Assembly (NCBI GenBank): GCA_910584725.1
Contig: CAJUBE010000020.1
Coordinates: 1 to 64,000, forward strand
Source: an uncultured Lachnospiraceae bacterium
Lineage (GTDB): Bacteria; Bacillota; Clostridia; Lachnospirales; Lachnospiraceae
DNA length: 64,000 nt
Direction: 5' to 3'
Positions 17,022 through 25,511 of the stretch are shown here, in pieces. The stretch's first letter is position 1. Every line of letters starts with the position of its first letter. The position numbers and the translations under genes are program-made. Below the pieces are notes generated by a model. It did not search any database. It was not told the DNA's origin and worked only from the letters and a program-made list of their open reading frames with translations.

Positions 17022-17192
17022 TGCTATAATAAGTGCAGACTCACCTGCCTGCGTCGCAGGAATTACTGCATAATTCCTGTTGATACCATCATGGATTGCC
17101 GATTCAGAGATCGGTACAATAAGAATAACGCCGGTGTGATCTTTCATTGGACCGCCGACGATTTACTAAGCATCAAAACGGAGGAAACATGA
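17022..17192 (+). promoter_or_regulatory. extended -10 promoter and structured leader with uORF before the MATE gene
   Basis: TGCTATAAT (17022-17030) is an extended -10 without a clear -35. The ~150-base leader contains two hairpins that share bases and cannot both form (CCTGC/GCAGG at 17048-17060; AGGAATTA/TAATTCCT at 17058-17078), and a 33-codon frame from ATG 17091 whose TGA overlaps the MATE ATG. No known riboswitch is recognised. Regulation by leader structure is inference. Confidence 0.4.
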
Positions 17193-18550
17193 ACACCGAA
17201 AAATCCACCACAAAAACCACCCTGCTGACGGAGGGCTGCATCTGGAAGCAGCTCATCGCCTTTGCGTTCCCGCTTTTTCTGGGAAATCTGTTTCAGCAGT
17301 TGTACAATACCGCCGACTCCCTGATTGTCGGAAACTTTCTTGGCAGCAACGCGCTTGCCGCCGTCAGTTCATCGGGCAACCTAATTTTTCTGATGGTCGG
17401 TTTCTTTCAGGGAATATCCGTGGGCGCAGGGGTTGTCATCGCCCGATATTACGGCGCGCAGAAAATAAAGGAAGTGCAGAAAGCCGTCCACACGACGGTT
17501 GCTTTCGGGCTTGCCTCGGGCATTTTTCTGACCATCGCGGGCACCATTCTGACTTCCCGCATCCTGATCTGGATGGGGACGCCCGCCGATGTGCTGCCAG
17601 AATCCACAGTCTACTTCCGTATTTATTTTCTCGGCTCCCTGTCCTTTGTCATGTACAATGTTTTTGTGGGTATTTTGCAGTCTGTCGGGGACAGCCGCCA
17701 CCCGCTCATTTACCTGATCGTGTCGTCCGCCGTCAACATTGTGCTGGACCTGCTGTTTATCGCCGTCCTCGGCTTCGGCGTCGGCGCCGCTGCCCTGGCG
17801 ACAATCCTTTCGCAGTTTATCAGCGCATTTCTGTGTCTCTGGCGGCTGACCCGCAAGAGCCCGGCGGACTACCGCGTATCCATAAAGAGCATCCGCTTTG
17901 ATCTCCCCATACTCCATGAGGTGATCTCCAACGGACTGCCCGCAGGATTCCAAAACTCCATCATCGCCCTCGCCAATGTGGTGGTGCAGTCAAACATCAA
18001 TAAATTCGGTAAAATGGCTGTGGCGGGCAGCGGCGCTTACTCTAAAATCGAGGGTTTCGGTTTCCTGCCCATCACCTGTTTCGCCATGGCTCTCACCACC
18101 TTCATCAGCCAGAATCTGGGCGCAAAACAGTACGAGCGCGCCAAAAAAGGGGCGCGCTTCGGCATCCTCTGCTCTGTCATTACCGCGGAGCTTGTGGGCG
18201 TCTTTATTTACTTTACCATACCGGTCCTGATTGCCGCCTTCAACCGCACTACAGCGGTGGTCGCTTACGGGACGACCCACGCGAGGACGGTCACACTCTT
18301 CTACTTCCTGCTCTCCTTCTCCCACTGTATCGCGGGTATCTTGCGGGGCGCCGGAAAAGCTGCCGTGCCCATGCTCACCATGCTCTGTTTCTGGTGCATC
18401 GTCCGGGTGAGCTACATCACCGTCGTGCTGCGTTTCGTCCCAAAGATCCAGATGATTTTCTGGGCGTATCCGCTGACCTGGAGCTTAAGCTCCATTGTAT
18501 TTCTGCTCTATTTTCTGAAAGCGGACTGGGTTCATGGGTTTGAGAAATAG
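17189..18550 (+). CDS. MATE family efflux transporter (NorM/DinF type)
   Basis: 453 residues; the ATG at 17189 has CGGAGG 6 bases upstream. Twelve hydrophobic segments; MATE hallmarks include FPLFLGNLFQQLYNTADSLIVG (as FPLFLGN and NTADSLIVG) and the second-half GLPAGFQNSI. Functions as a cation-coupled exporter of drugs or metabolites at the cytoplasmic membrane. It is a stand-alone gene ending 4 bases from the convergent pdxR stop. Confidence 0.9.
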   Translation: MNTEKSTTKTTLLTEGCIWKQLIAFAFPLFLGNLFQQLYNTADSLIVGNFLGSNALAAVSSSGNLIFLMVGFFQGISVGAGVVIARYYGAQKIKEVQKAVHTTVAFGLASGIFLTIAGTILTSRILIWMGTPADVLPESTVYFRIYFLGSLSFVMYNVFVGILQSVGDSRHPLIYLIVSSAVNIVLDLLFIAVLGFGVGAAALATILSQFISAFLCLWRLTRKSPADYRVSIKSIRFDLPILHEVISNGLPAGFQNSIIALANVVVQSNINKFGKMAVAGSGAYSKIEGFGFLPITCFAMALTTFISQNLGAKQYERAKKGARFGILCSVITAELVGVFIYFTIPVLIAAFNRTTAVVAYGTTHARTVTLFYFLLSFSHCIAGILRGAGKAAVPMLTMLCFWCIVRVSYITVVLRFVPKIQMIFWAYPLTWSLSSIVFLLYFLKADWVHGFEK

Positions 18551-18554
18551 ATTT

Positions 18555-19952
18555 TTATTCCGTCAGCATCTCATAAAAAATATCGCAGGCTTCCCCCGCC
18601 TTTTCGATGTCTATGTTGGAATAGTTGATAATAAAACAATGCTTCCTGTCGCTAGGGGTGAAAAAATATTCCGACAGCGCGTTCACCCGGATTCCCCTTT
18701 CCCCCAACGCGCGAAGAATCTCCCCATCTTCCTTATCGGTTTTGATCTGAATCAGAAAGTGCAGGCCGGAATCATTTTCCGTGATCACACACACATCATG
18801 CAGTCTGCTTTTCCTGATCGTTTCAATCATCTTTTTTCTCTGCCTGCTGTAATACAGACGCATACGGTTGATATGTTTTTCAAAATATCCTTTCCGGATA
18901 AAGGCCGCCAGCGTATACTGTTCAAAATTGGAGACCGTGCAGGCGTAAAAGGACAGCTCCCTGTAAAAACGGTTAATCAGGTGCACTGGCAGTACCATGT
19001 AACTGATCCGGATGGTAGGTGTCAATGATTTGGAGAAGGTGTTCATATAGATCACCTTCTCGCAGGCGTCCATGCTGAACAGGGTCGGAATCGGTTTCCC
19101 GTTTAAGCGAAACTCACTGTCATAATCGTCCTCGATGATATAGCGCCCCTCTCTCTCATTTGCCCACGCTAAAATCTCATACCTTCTTCCGGCAGGCATG
19201 GTAATCCCCGTAGGAAAATGATGATTCGGACTGATATGGGCGATATCCGCCCCGGCGGCCCTCAGCCCTTCAAATGTCATTCCCATTTCATCCAGATCCG
19301 CATACTTGCATGATATGTGATACTGCCTGTACACCTGTACAATCTTCCGATAGCCCGGATTTTCCACGCAGTAGCTTTTCTCATTTCCCAAAAGCTGCAC
19401 AATCAGCCCGTAGAGATATTCTGTTCCTGCACCGATCACGATCTGATCCGGATCCACAAGCATCCCCCGAAACGATTTCAGATGTTCCGCGATTGCCGTC
19501 CGCAGTTCTCCGATGCCTCCGGCCGGGGACGCCTCCATCAGTTCGCCGCTTTTATCGGAAATAATACCGCGCAGAACCTTCGCCCATATGGAAAAAGGAA
19601 AGAGCGCCGGATTCATTCTGTTATCGGACAAATCCACCTCATAAGAAGGTCTCCCCTCCGGAATGCTGATATTCAGAGAAATGCTGCTCTCCCGCTGCAC
19701 CTTCTTCATGCCTTCGAGTTTCGCCACATAATAGCCCTTCTGTGGAATCGTGTATATGTACCCTTCACTGATCAACTGGTCATATGCATTCTGGATGGTT
19801 ATGGTACTAATGCCATTGTTTTTGGCAAAAGATCTTTTTGACGGCAGCTTCTCGCCCTGCCGCAGATTCCCCTCCATGATATCATCTTTTATGCACTGAT
19901 AGATATATTCGTACAAAGGTCCCTGCGCTTTTGCAAAATCATAGGTCAGCAT
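18555..19952 (-). CDS. pdxR: MocR/GntR-family regulator with aminotransferase domain, PdxR-like
   Basis: 465 residues. Residues 10-75 form a GntR winged helix (LPSKRSFAKNNGISTITIQNAYD region); residues 115-465 are a fold-type I aminotransferase with DDYDSEFR and the PLP-binding Lys in NTFSKSLTPTIR. MocR proteins next to pdxST sense PLP and control vitamin B6 synthesis. Here it is divergent from pdxS with 164 bases between start codons, exactly that arrangement. Confidence 0.88.
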   Translation of the reverse strand: MLTYDFAKAQGPLYEYIYQCIKDDIMEGNLRQGEKLPSKRSFAKNNGISTITIQNAYDQLISEGYIYTIPQKGYYVAKLEGMKKVQRESSISLNISIPEGRPSYEVDLSDNRMNPALFPFSIWAKVLRGIISDKSGELMEASPAGGIGELRTAIAEHLKSFRGMLVDPDQIVIGAGTEYLYGLIVQLLGNEKSYCVENPGYRKIVQVYRQYHISCKYADLDEMGMTFEGLRAAGADIAHISPNHHFPTGITMPAGRRYEILAWANEREGRYIIEDDYDSEFRLNGKPIPTLFSMDACEKVIYMNTFSKSLTPTIRISYMVLPVHLINRFYRELSFYACTVSNFEQYTLAAFIRKGYFEKHINRMRLYYSRQRKKMIETIRKSRLHDVCVITENDSGLHFLIQIKTDKEDGEILRALGERGIRVNALSEYFFTPSDRKHCFIINYSNIDIEKAGEACDIFYEMLTE

Positions 19953-20116
19953 CTTTTTTCACTCCCAAATGACATTTAATTTAATATTATTCTGATTATT
20001 TTTGTATAACCAGATTTACTGTAACATAGATACCATCAAAATGCAACCGGGAGGGCAAAGCGCAAATCAATTCTGGCCTCGTCCTCCACAGAAATGCTTT
20101 CAGAATGGAGGAAACT
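19953..20116. promoter_or_regulatory. divergent pdxR-pdxS control region
   Basis: 164 bases that must hold both promoters and the PdxR sites. An AT-rich core lies at about 19975-20035 with several suboptimal -10/-35 matches; TTGTATAACC at about 20003 and nearby TTTACTG are candidate elements, but I could not fix the promoters or operators with confidence. Confidence 0.4.
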
Positions 20117-20992
20117 ATGGAACAGACACAATATGAACTGAACAAAGGACTGGCACAGATGTTAAAGGGCGGCGTCATCATGGATGTCACCACACCGGAA
20201 CAGGCAAAAATCGCGGAGGAAGCAGGCGCCTGTGCCGTTATGGCCTTGGAGCGGATTCCGGCTGATATCAGAGCCGCGGGCGGCGTATCCCGCATGAGCG
20301 ACCCGAAAATGATAAAGGGCATACAGGAGGCTGTCAGCATCCCCGTCATGGCGAAATGCCGCATCGGCCACTTCGTGGAAGCGCAGGTTCTTCAGGCAAT
20401 CGAGATTGACTATATCGACGAGTCGGAAGTTTTATCCCCTGCGGACGACGTTTATCATATAGATAAAACGACATTCAAGGTGCCCTTCGTCTGCGGCGCA
20501 AGGGATCTGGGCGAGGCGCTAAGGAGAATCAACGAGGGCGCTGCCATGATCCGCACAAAGGGCGAGCCGGGAACCGGGGATGTGGTGCAGGCGGTCCGCC
20601 ATATGCGCAAAATGAACGCCCAGATCAACCAGCTTGTCTCCATGAAAAAAGACGAATTGTTTGAGGCGGCAAAGCAGTTACAGGTTCCCTACGAACTGGC
20701 TCTCTATGTCCACGAAAACGGGAAACTCCCCGTCGTGAATTTTGCCGCAGGGGGCGTCGCAACACCCGCAGACGCTGCGCTGATGATGCAGCTTGGCGCG
20801 GAGGGCGTCTTCGTCGGTTCTGGCATCTTTAAGTCCGGCAATCCGGCAAAGCGGGCGGCAGCCATCGTGCAGGCTGTCACTAACTACACGGATGCCGCCC
20901 TGATTGCAAAGCTCTCGGAGGATTTAGGGGAGGCAATGGTGGGGATTAATCCGGATGAAATCAAACTGATTATGGAAGAGAGAGGCGTGTGA
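20117..20992 (+). CDS. pdxS: pyridoxal 5'-phosphate synthase, synthase subunit
   Basis: 291 residues, the usual length. The start is ATG 20117 (GGAGG at 20107-20111). The TIM-barrel subunit condenses ribose 5-phosphate, glyceraldehyde 3-phosphate and ammonia into PLP. Catalytic lysines are in MAKCRIGHF and TKGEPGTG; DYIDESEVLSPAD and the late GSGIFKSG phosphate loop are intact. Forms the 24-subunit complex with PdxT, encoded 8 bases downstream. Confidence 0.97.
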   Translation: MEQTQYELNKGLAQMLKGGVIMDVTTPEQAKIAEEAGACAVMALERIPADIRAAGGVSRMSDPKMIKGIQEAVSIPVMAKCRIGHFVEAQVLQAIEIDYIDESEVLSPADDVYHIDKTTFKVPFVCGARDLGEALRRINEGAAMIRTKGEPGTGDVVQAVRHMRKMNAQINQLVSMKKDELFEAAKQLQVPYELALYVHENGKLPVVNFAAGGVATPADAALMMQLGAEGVFVGSGIFKSGNPAKRAAAIVQAVTNYTDAALIAKLSEDLGEAMVGINPDEIKLIMEERGV

Positions 20993-20999
20993 GGTTCGG

Positions 21000-21668
21000 A
21001 TGAGAAATATCAGGATTGGCGTCCTCGCCTTACAGGGCGCGTTTATAGAACATGAACATATGCTTACAGACCTCGGCGCTGTCTGCACGGAAATCAGGCA
21101 GCCTTCCGATCTTCACGGGATTGACGGCATCGTCCTGCCCGGCGGGGAAAGCACCGTGCAGGGACAGCTTTTGCACAAGTCCGGCCTGTTTACGCCCCTG
21201 CGGGAGCTGATTGCGGGCGGACTCCCCACGCTTGCCACCTGTGCCGGATTGATTCTTTTGGCACAGGAAATCAGCAATCCCGCCGCAGACAGAACGATCC
21301 AGGAAAAAACAGCCCCCGTCACCCATCTGGGGACGCTGCCTGTCACCGTCAGGCGAAACGCTTACGGCAGGCAGCTCTCCAGCTTTGTCACCGAGGAATC
21401 GGTCAAGGGAATCGGAAGCTATCCTATGATTTTTATCCGCGCGCCCTATATCGAGCACGCGGATGAACATGTGGAAGTTCTGGCAAAAGTGGACGGCAAT
21501 ATCGTGGCCGTTAAATACGGAAACCAGATCGGGCTCTCCTTCCACCCGGAGCTGTCCGGAAACCCTAAAATCCACGAGTGGTTTCTAACCCAATGCGAAG
21601 GCGAAAGCAACACTTATATGGAAGCCGCAATCAGCTCCATGTTACCCTGCAGTTCCACCTCGCCATAG
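21000..21668 (+). CDS. pdxT: pyridoxal 5'-phosphate synthase, glutaminase subunit with extended C-terminus
   Basis: 222 residues versus about 190-200 usually. Class I glutaminase-like triad: Cys in LATCAGLI (about 81), and His-Glu in SFHPEL. It supplies ammonia to PdxS. After HEWFL, where the family normally ends, about 25 extra residues are read from DNA that is antisense to the end of the GH1-isomerase gene, giving a 55-base tail-to-tail overlap. The core enzyme looks complete. Confidence 0.95.
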   Translation: MRNIRIGVLALQGAFIEHEHMLTDLGAVCTEIRQPSDLHGIDGIVLPGGESTVQGQLLHKSGLFTPLRELIAGGLPTLATCAGLILLAQEISNPAADRTIQEKTAPVTHLGTLPVTVRRNAYGRQLSSFVTEESVKGIGSYPMIFIRAPYIEHADEHVEVLAKVDGNIVAVKYGNQIGLSFHPELSGNPKIHEWFLTQCEGESNTYMEAAISSMLPCSSTSP

Positions 21669-23917
21669 CCGCAGGGCAGAATAAAGTGGTCGCCCTTCTG
21701 TATCATCTGCCCGTTGATCAGCCCTTCTCCCGCCGTCACGCTCATAATCAGGAACGGATGCTCCTGGGGGAAGGAAATCCGACTCACCACGTCGATCTTC
21801 CACACCTTATAATACGGGCAGGAAATCAGTAAATTCATCTGGTCTTTCGGCAGATCCGCCGCCTCTTTCACACACTCTGCGGCGGGCTTTGCCGGCACCG
21901 TAATCACATCTATGCTCTGCTCCACATGAAGCTGTCTCGGCTTGCCGTCGGTCAGTCTGTCATAATCGTATACGCGATAGGTGATATCCGAATTCTGCTG
22001 GGTTTCCAGAAGCATGATGCCGCCCTTGATGGCGTGCACCGTACCCGGGTCGATCTGGATAAAGTCACCCTTTTTCACCGGCAGTTCCCGGATAAACTCA
22101 CCCCATCTGCCCTCTTTTATCATGGCGGTCAGCTCTTCCTTATCCTTCGCGTTGTGGCCGATCACCAGTGTGGAATCCGCCTCACAGTCAAGAATATACC
22201 AGCACTCCGTCTTGCCGAGCGACCCGTTTTCGTGTGCCCCCGCATAAGCGTCGTCGGGATGCACCTGGATGCTTAAGTCCGTCTTCGCGTCGATGATCTT
22301 TGTGAGAAGCGGGAAACGGTCAAGCCCTGTATTCCCGAACAGCGCCGGTTCCTCCTCCCAGAGCTGTGACAGGGTTTTCCCCGCATAAATACCTTCCTTC
22401 ACCGTACAGTCCCCGTTGGGGTGGGCGCTCACCGCCCAGCACTCCCCGGTGCCCGGTCCAGGAATCTGATAGGGCCAGTCCTCTCCCAAACGCTCCCCTC
22501 CCCAGATCATTTGCTTAAACACAGGATTTAAAAATAAAATCGGTTTTTCTTTCTGATTCACTGACAACACCTCCCCGTTTGTCTCCATTACCTTCTGATA
22601 CCAGTACGCGGAATCCTTGACAATCCGCTTCTGTGTCTGAAAATCCACATACACCATACCGAACCGTTCGGTATATCCTTTGTTCCACTCGAAATTATCT
22701 AAAAACGTCCACTCAAAATACCCTCTCACATCCACACCGTCATCCGCCGCGCACTGGAGCGCCGACAGGTACTTATCCAAAAAGGTAATGCGGTTGGGAT
22801 CGTGCACTCTGCCGTCCCGGGACACGATGTCATGGCAGGACATCCCGTTCTCCGTGATATACAGCGGCAGTTGATATCTCTCATACAGGAATTTCGCGCC
22901 CCAATAGAGACATTCCGGCGTCACCGGCCATCCCGCCGCGGTCTTGGGGAAGCCCGCCGGTCTGTCCACAAACTCCGGCTCTCCGTCCGCCCCTGCGCGC
23001 ACAACGTAGCCGTTATAAATGTTCTGCCCCATAAAATCAAGCGGCTGGGCGATCAGCGCCATATCTTCCTCCGTGATCTTTGGCAGATATTCCTTGAACT
23101 TCTCAAGCCCCTCCTCGGGATAATGTCCCAAAAATACCGGGTCGGAAAACCATGCCACATTCCATGTCCAGTTGTCCATGGGATTGTAGAAGGAAAAGAG
23201 CACCTTTCTTGCCGCCTCAATGTCCGCCGGGGCATCGCTTGCCGGATAAGCCATCCCGCAGGTGGGCGCATAGCCGATCTGAATGGGCCGTTTCGCGTAT
23301 TTGCGCAGATTAATCACCGCCTGGCCGTGGGCGCGCATCGCGTTGTGGGCAATCTGAAAGGTATCTTTTATGGGCAGTTTTTTCCCGGGCGCATTGACGC
23401 CGTGCAGATGCCCGAGCCCCACAAAACACTGTGGCTCATTGAGCGTAAAAAAGTATTCGCAAAGGTCGGAAAAATTCTCCGCCACCACTTTCGCGTACTC
23501 GCCAAACCAGCCTATGATCTCCTCGTTCAGCCAGCCGCCTTTATCCTGCAGCGCCTGCGGCAGTTCCCAATGGTACATCGTAATATAAGGCGTGATGCCG
23601 TTTTTCTTCATCTCCAGCATCATATCGCGGTAGAGCGCGACTCCTTTCTCGTTCACGCGGCCCGTGCCCTCCGGCAGAATCCTTGCCCAGTTTATGGAAA
23701 AGCGGTAAGCCTTCACGCCAAGCAGACGCATCAGCTTATAGTCGTCTTTGTAACGGTGCATATGGTCGCAGGAAACGTAAGCGTCCGTGTGATCCAAAAT
23801 GCCGCCCTCCTCCGTGAACGTGTCCCAGATCATTTTCCCCGCGCCGTCCGCCGGGTCTTTCCCCTCCACCTGATAGGCGCTGCTCGCCACGCCCCACACA
23901 AAATCCTCTCTAAACAT
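21614..23917 (-). CDS. single-chain fusion: GH1 beta-glucosidase/6-phospho-beta-glucosidase + type I mannose-6-phosphate isomerase
   Basis: 767 residues from ATG 23917 (AGGAGG upstream). Residues 1-450 are a complete GH1 enzyme: VWGVASSAYQVEG start, acid/base E161 in TLNEPQ and nucleophile E356 in YITENGMS. At about residue 455, with almost no linker, a complete ManA-like cupin isomerase starts (FLNPVFKQMIWGG) with zinc-site regions QVHPDD, GKTECWYI and DPGTVHAI. No stop or frameshift separates them. The fusion would join hydrolysis of a beta-glycoside to fructose 6-/mannose 6-phosphate interconversion. It follows a GDSL esterase gene and one copy of the intercistronic repeat. Confidence 0.88.
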   Translation of the reverse strand: MFREDFVWGVASSAYQVEGKDPADGAGKMIWDTFTEEGGILDHTDAYVSCDHMHRYKDDYKLMRLLGVKAYRFSINWARILPEGTGRVNEKGVALYRDMMLEMKKNGITPYITMYHWELPQALQDKGGWLNEEIIGWFGEYAKVVAENFSDLCEYFFTLNEPQCFVGLGHLHGVNAPGKKLPIKDTFQIAHNAMRAHGQAVINLRKYAKRPIQIGYAPTCGMAYPASDAPADIEAARKVLFSFYNPMDNWTWNVAWFSDPVFLGHYPEEGLEKFKEYLPKITEEDMALIAQPLDFMGQNIYNGYVVRAGADGEPEFVDRPAGFPKTAAGWPVTPECLYWGAKFLYERYQLPLYITENGMSCHDIVSRDGRVHDPNRITFLDKYLSALQCAADDGVDVRGYFEWTFLDNFEWNKGYTERFGMVYVDFQTQKRIVKDSAYWYQKVMETNGEVLSVNQKEKPILFLNPVFKQMIWGGERLGEDWPYQIPGPGTGECWAVSAHPNGDCTVKEGIYAGKTLSQLWEEEPALFGNTGLDRFPLLTKIIDAKTDLSIQVHPDDAYAGAHENGSLGKTECWYILDCEADSTLVIGHNAKDKEELTAMIKEGRWGEFIRELPVKKGDFIQIDPGTVHAIKGGIMLLETQQNSDITYRVYDYDRLTDGKPRQLHVEQSIDVITVPAKPAAECVKEAADLPKDQMNLLISCPYYKVWKIDVVSRISFPQEHPFLIMSVTAGEGLINGQMIQKGDHFILPCGYGEVELQGNMELIAASI

Positions 23918-23942
23918 ATGTATATACCTCCTCATTCCAGCG

Positions 23943-24053
23943 GAGAATGCCTGTATTTGGCATTCTCTTACGCGAGACTTAGAACTTCCAAGTCAGCTTG
24001 CTGACTTTGCTTCTCCGTCCTATGGAGAGACGTCTTTAGAAGTTCTTCTCGCG
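23943..24053 (-). repeat. intercistronic palindromic element, copy A
   Basis: Read in the direction of transcription: long hairpin CGCGAGA-A-GAACTTCT / GAAGTTC-TAAG-TCTCGCG with two small hairpins in its head, then short hairpin GAGAATGCC/GGCATTCTC. It starts 4 bases after the esterase stop and ends 25 bases before the GH1 start. Confidence 0.8.
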
Positions 24054-24057
24054 TTTT

Positions 24058-25167
24058 TCACCCTGTAATCAATGATACCAGATAAAACGGCGCCGCATCA
24101 TCCGCGTGGGTCTGCGTCAGCCGGATCTCCACTTTATGCCTGCCGGGGGAAATATGATGCGCCAGCGTGTCAATATGCAGGCTGTCTCCCCAGGTTTCTT
24201 CAAAGTTGGCGTCCAGTGTGACCGCGTTTTCTTCCTCCCCGTCCACCACGGCCACCGCCACAGGCGCTGGGTGATTTACCGACTTGCGGTACTGCACGGC
24301 TATCTCCGTTCCTTCCACTTCAAAACAAATTTTTGCGCCCTGCCCCGAAGCCGTCCATCCGCCGCGGAACATATCGTTCACATATTTTTTAAGCGTATCG
24401 TCCGCCGAAAATCCTTCGCAGACCGGGGTGCTGTTGTGGTTCTGGAACCGTTTTGCTTTCTCATAGACATTTTCCGTTAACGGCTCCGGCATGGGAAAAG
24501 CCTCCTCCGCCTCATGCCTTATGGCATAAATCCGATCCAGACAGGATGTGATCACCTCCGCCAGCAGGGCATGCCCTTCTGAATTTGGATGCAGGTCGTC
24601 CGGGGTAAGCGCCCTTCTGTCGATCACGCCCGCCTCCACCTGCGCGTAGATGGAAGGCTTCATGCTGACGCTTGGCAGTTGATAGTGCGTCCCGATTTCC
24701 CTGTGCTTTTCCTCCGCACTCACGCCCGTGTCATAAAACATATTATGTACCAATAAGACCGCCGGCGCAAACGCGTTTCCGTACACCTTCCGCATCAATC
24801 CCTCATAGGTCTCCCGGTAAAAATCCGTATTGTCGTCATTCACCGAAAATTCAATACTCACAAAGTCCGGCTTGAAAGCGAGCACATCCTCGTCCACCCT
24901 TGCTGCGCCAAACTGTGACGTTGTGCCGCCCACACCCGCATTCACGTAGGTAAACGCGGTCTTCGGAAACCGTCTCACAAACCAGTCATAAACCAGATAG
25001 GCATAACAGTTCGTATACTGTGAGGAGACAGACCCCTGCGTGATGGAGCCGCCCAGAAACGCCAGCGTCATGCGGTCACCCCGCTCGGCCCTCCGCATCA
25101 GTTCCTTCATCCGATACAAATTTCCCCTGTTCACCCATCCTTTTTCGGCATGTATTTCATATCCCAT
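24058..25167 (-). CDS. SGNH/GDSL-family hydrolase, probable carbohydrate esterase
   Basis: 369 residues, no signal peptide. SGNH blocks: Ser in LGGSITQG (about 40), Gly in NAGVGGT, Asn in EFSVNDDN and the DDLHPNSEGH block carrying the catalytic Asp and His near residue 190. A C-terminal beta domain (about 240-369) is probably a carbohydrate-binding or jelly-roll module. Co-directional with the GH1-isomerase fusion 140 bases downstream; together they suggest intracellular processing of acylated oligosaccharides. The ATG has GGGGAG 8 bases upstream. Confidence 0.85.
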   Translation of the reverse strand: MGYEIHAEKGWVNRGNLYRMKELMRRAERGDRMTLAFLGGSITQGSVSSQYTNCYAYLVYDWFVRRFPKTAFTYVNAGVGGTTSQFGAARVDEDVLAFKPDFVSIEFSVNDDNTDFYRETYEGLMRKVYGNAFAPAVLLVHNMFYDTGVSAEEKHREIGTHYQLPSVSMKPSIYAQVEAGVIDRRALTPDDLHPNSEGHALLAEVITSCLDRIYAIRHEAEEAFPMPEPLTENVYEKAKRFQNHNSTPVCEGFSADDTLKKYVNDMFRGGWTASGQGAKICFEVEGTEIAVQYRKSVNHPAPVAVAVVDGEEENAVTLDANFEETWGDSLHIDTLAHHISPGRHKVEIRLTQTHADDAAPFYLVSLITG

Positions 25168-25511
25168 ATCCCATTCTCCCCGTCAACTAAATTTTATCGC
25201 TGCAGACGCGTACTCCCCAATGCCGATCCGGAGGCAAACCCGTTCGCTCCATAAGGAAAGCTAATTTAGCTTAATATTTAGCCAAACAATAAGCAGGGCT
25301 GCGCCAGCCAGACAATTTGTGTCTCCCACATCTTTGTCTCTCATTTTACTATTGCAGCCCCAAAATAACAAGTAAAACAAATTTGGTTTTTTCTTTTTAT
25401 GAAATACGCACAAACGCGAACATTATTTTTTAGCTATTTATAACTTAATATTAACTCAATATCTGTTAATTTTTAGTTTTGCTATCTATGCTGTATTGAT
25501 TCCGCTGCCTT
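25168..25511. other. 344-base intergenic region between the spoVAF-like and esterase genes
   Basis: No gene is seen. GGGCTGC (25296-25302) and GCAGCCC (25354-25360) can close a 65-base stem-loop that contains GACAATTTGTGTCTC-type smaller pairing; it may terminate the spoVAF-like transcript. Nearer the esterase, GCTAATTTAGC and AGCTTAATATTTAGC make a small symmetric cluster (about 25259-25283) that could be an operator. Confidence 0.4.

Noticed and set aside
16938..17147. 69-codon minus-strand frame in the MATE leader
   Set aside because: No ribosome site, and the same DNA carries the plus-strand promoter and leader; similar frames may recur because the DNA repeats, not because it codes.
22802..24004. 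400-codon plus-strand frame opposite the GH1-isomerase gene
   Set aside because: It is antisense to a fully convincing two-domain enzyme, lacks a ribosome site and has the Arg/His-rich composition of a shadow frame.
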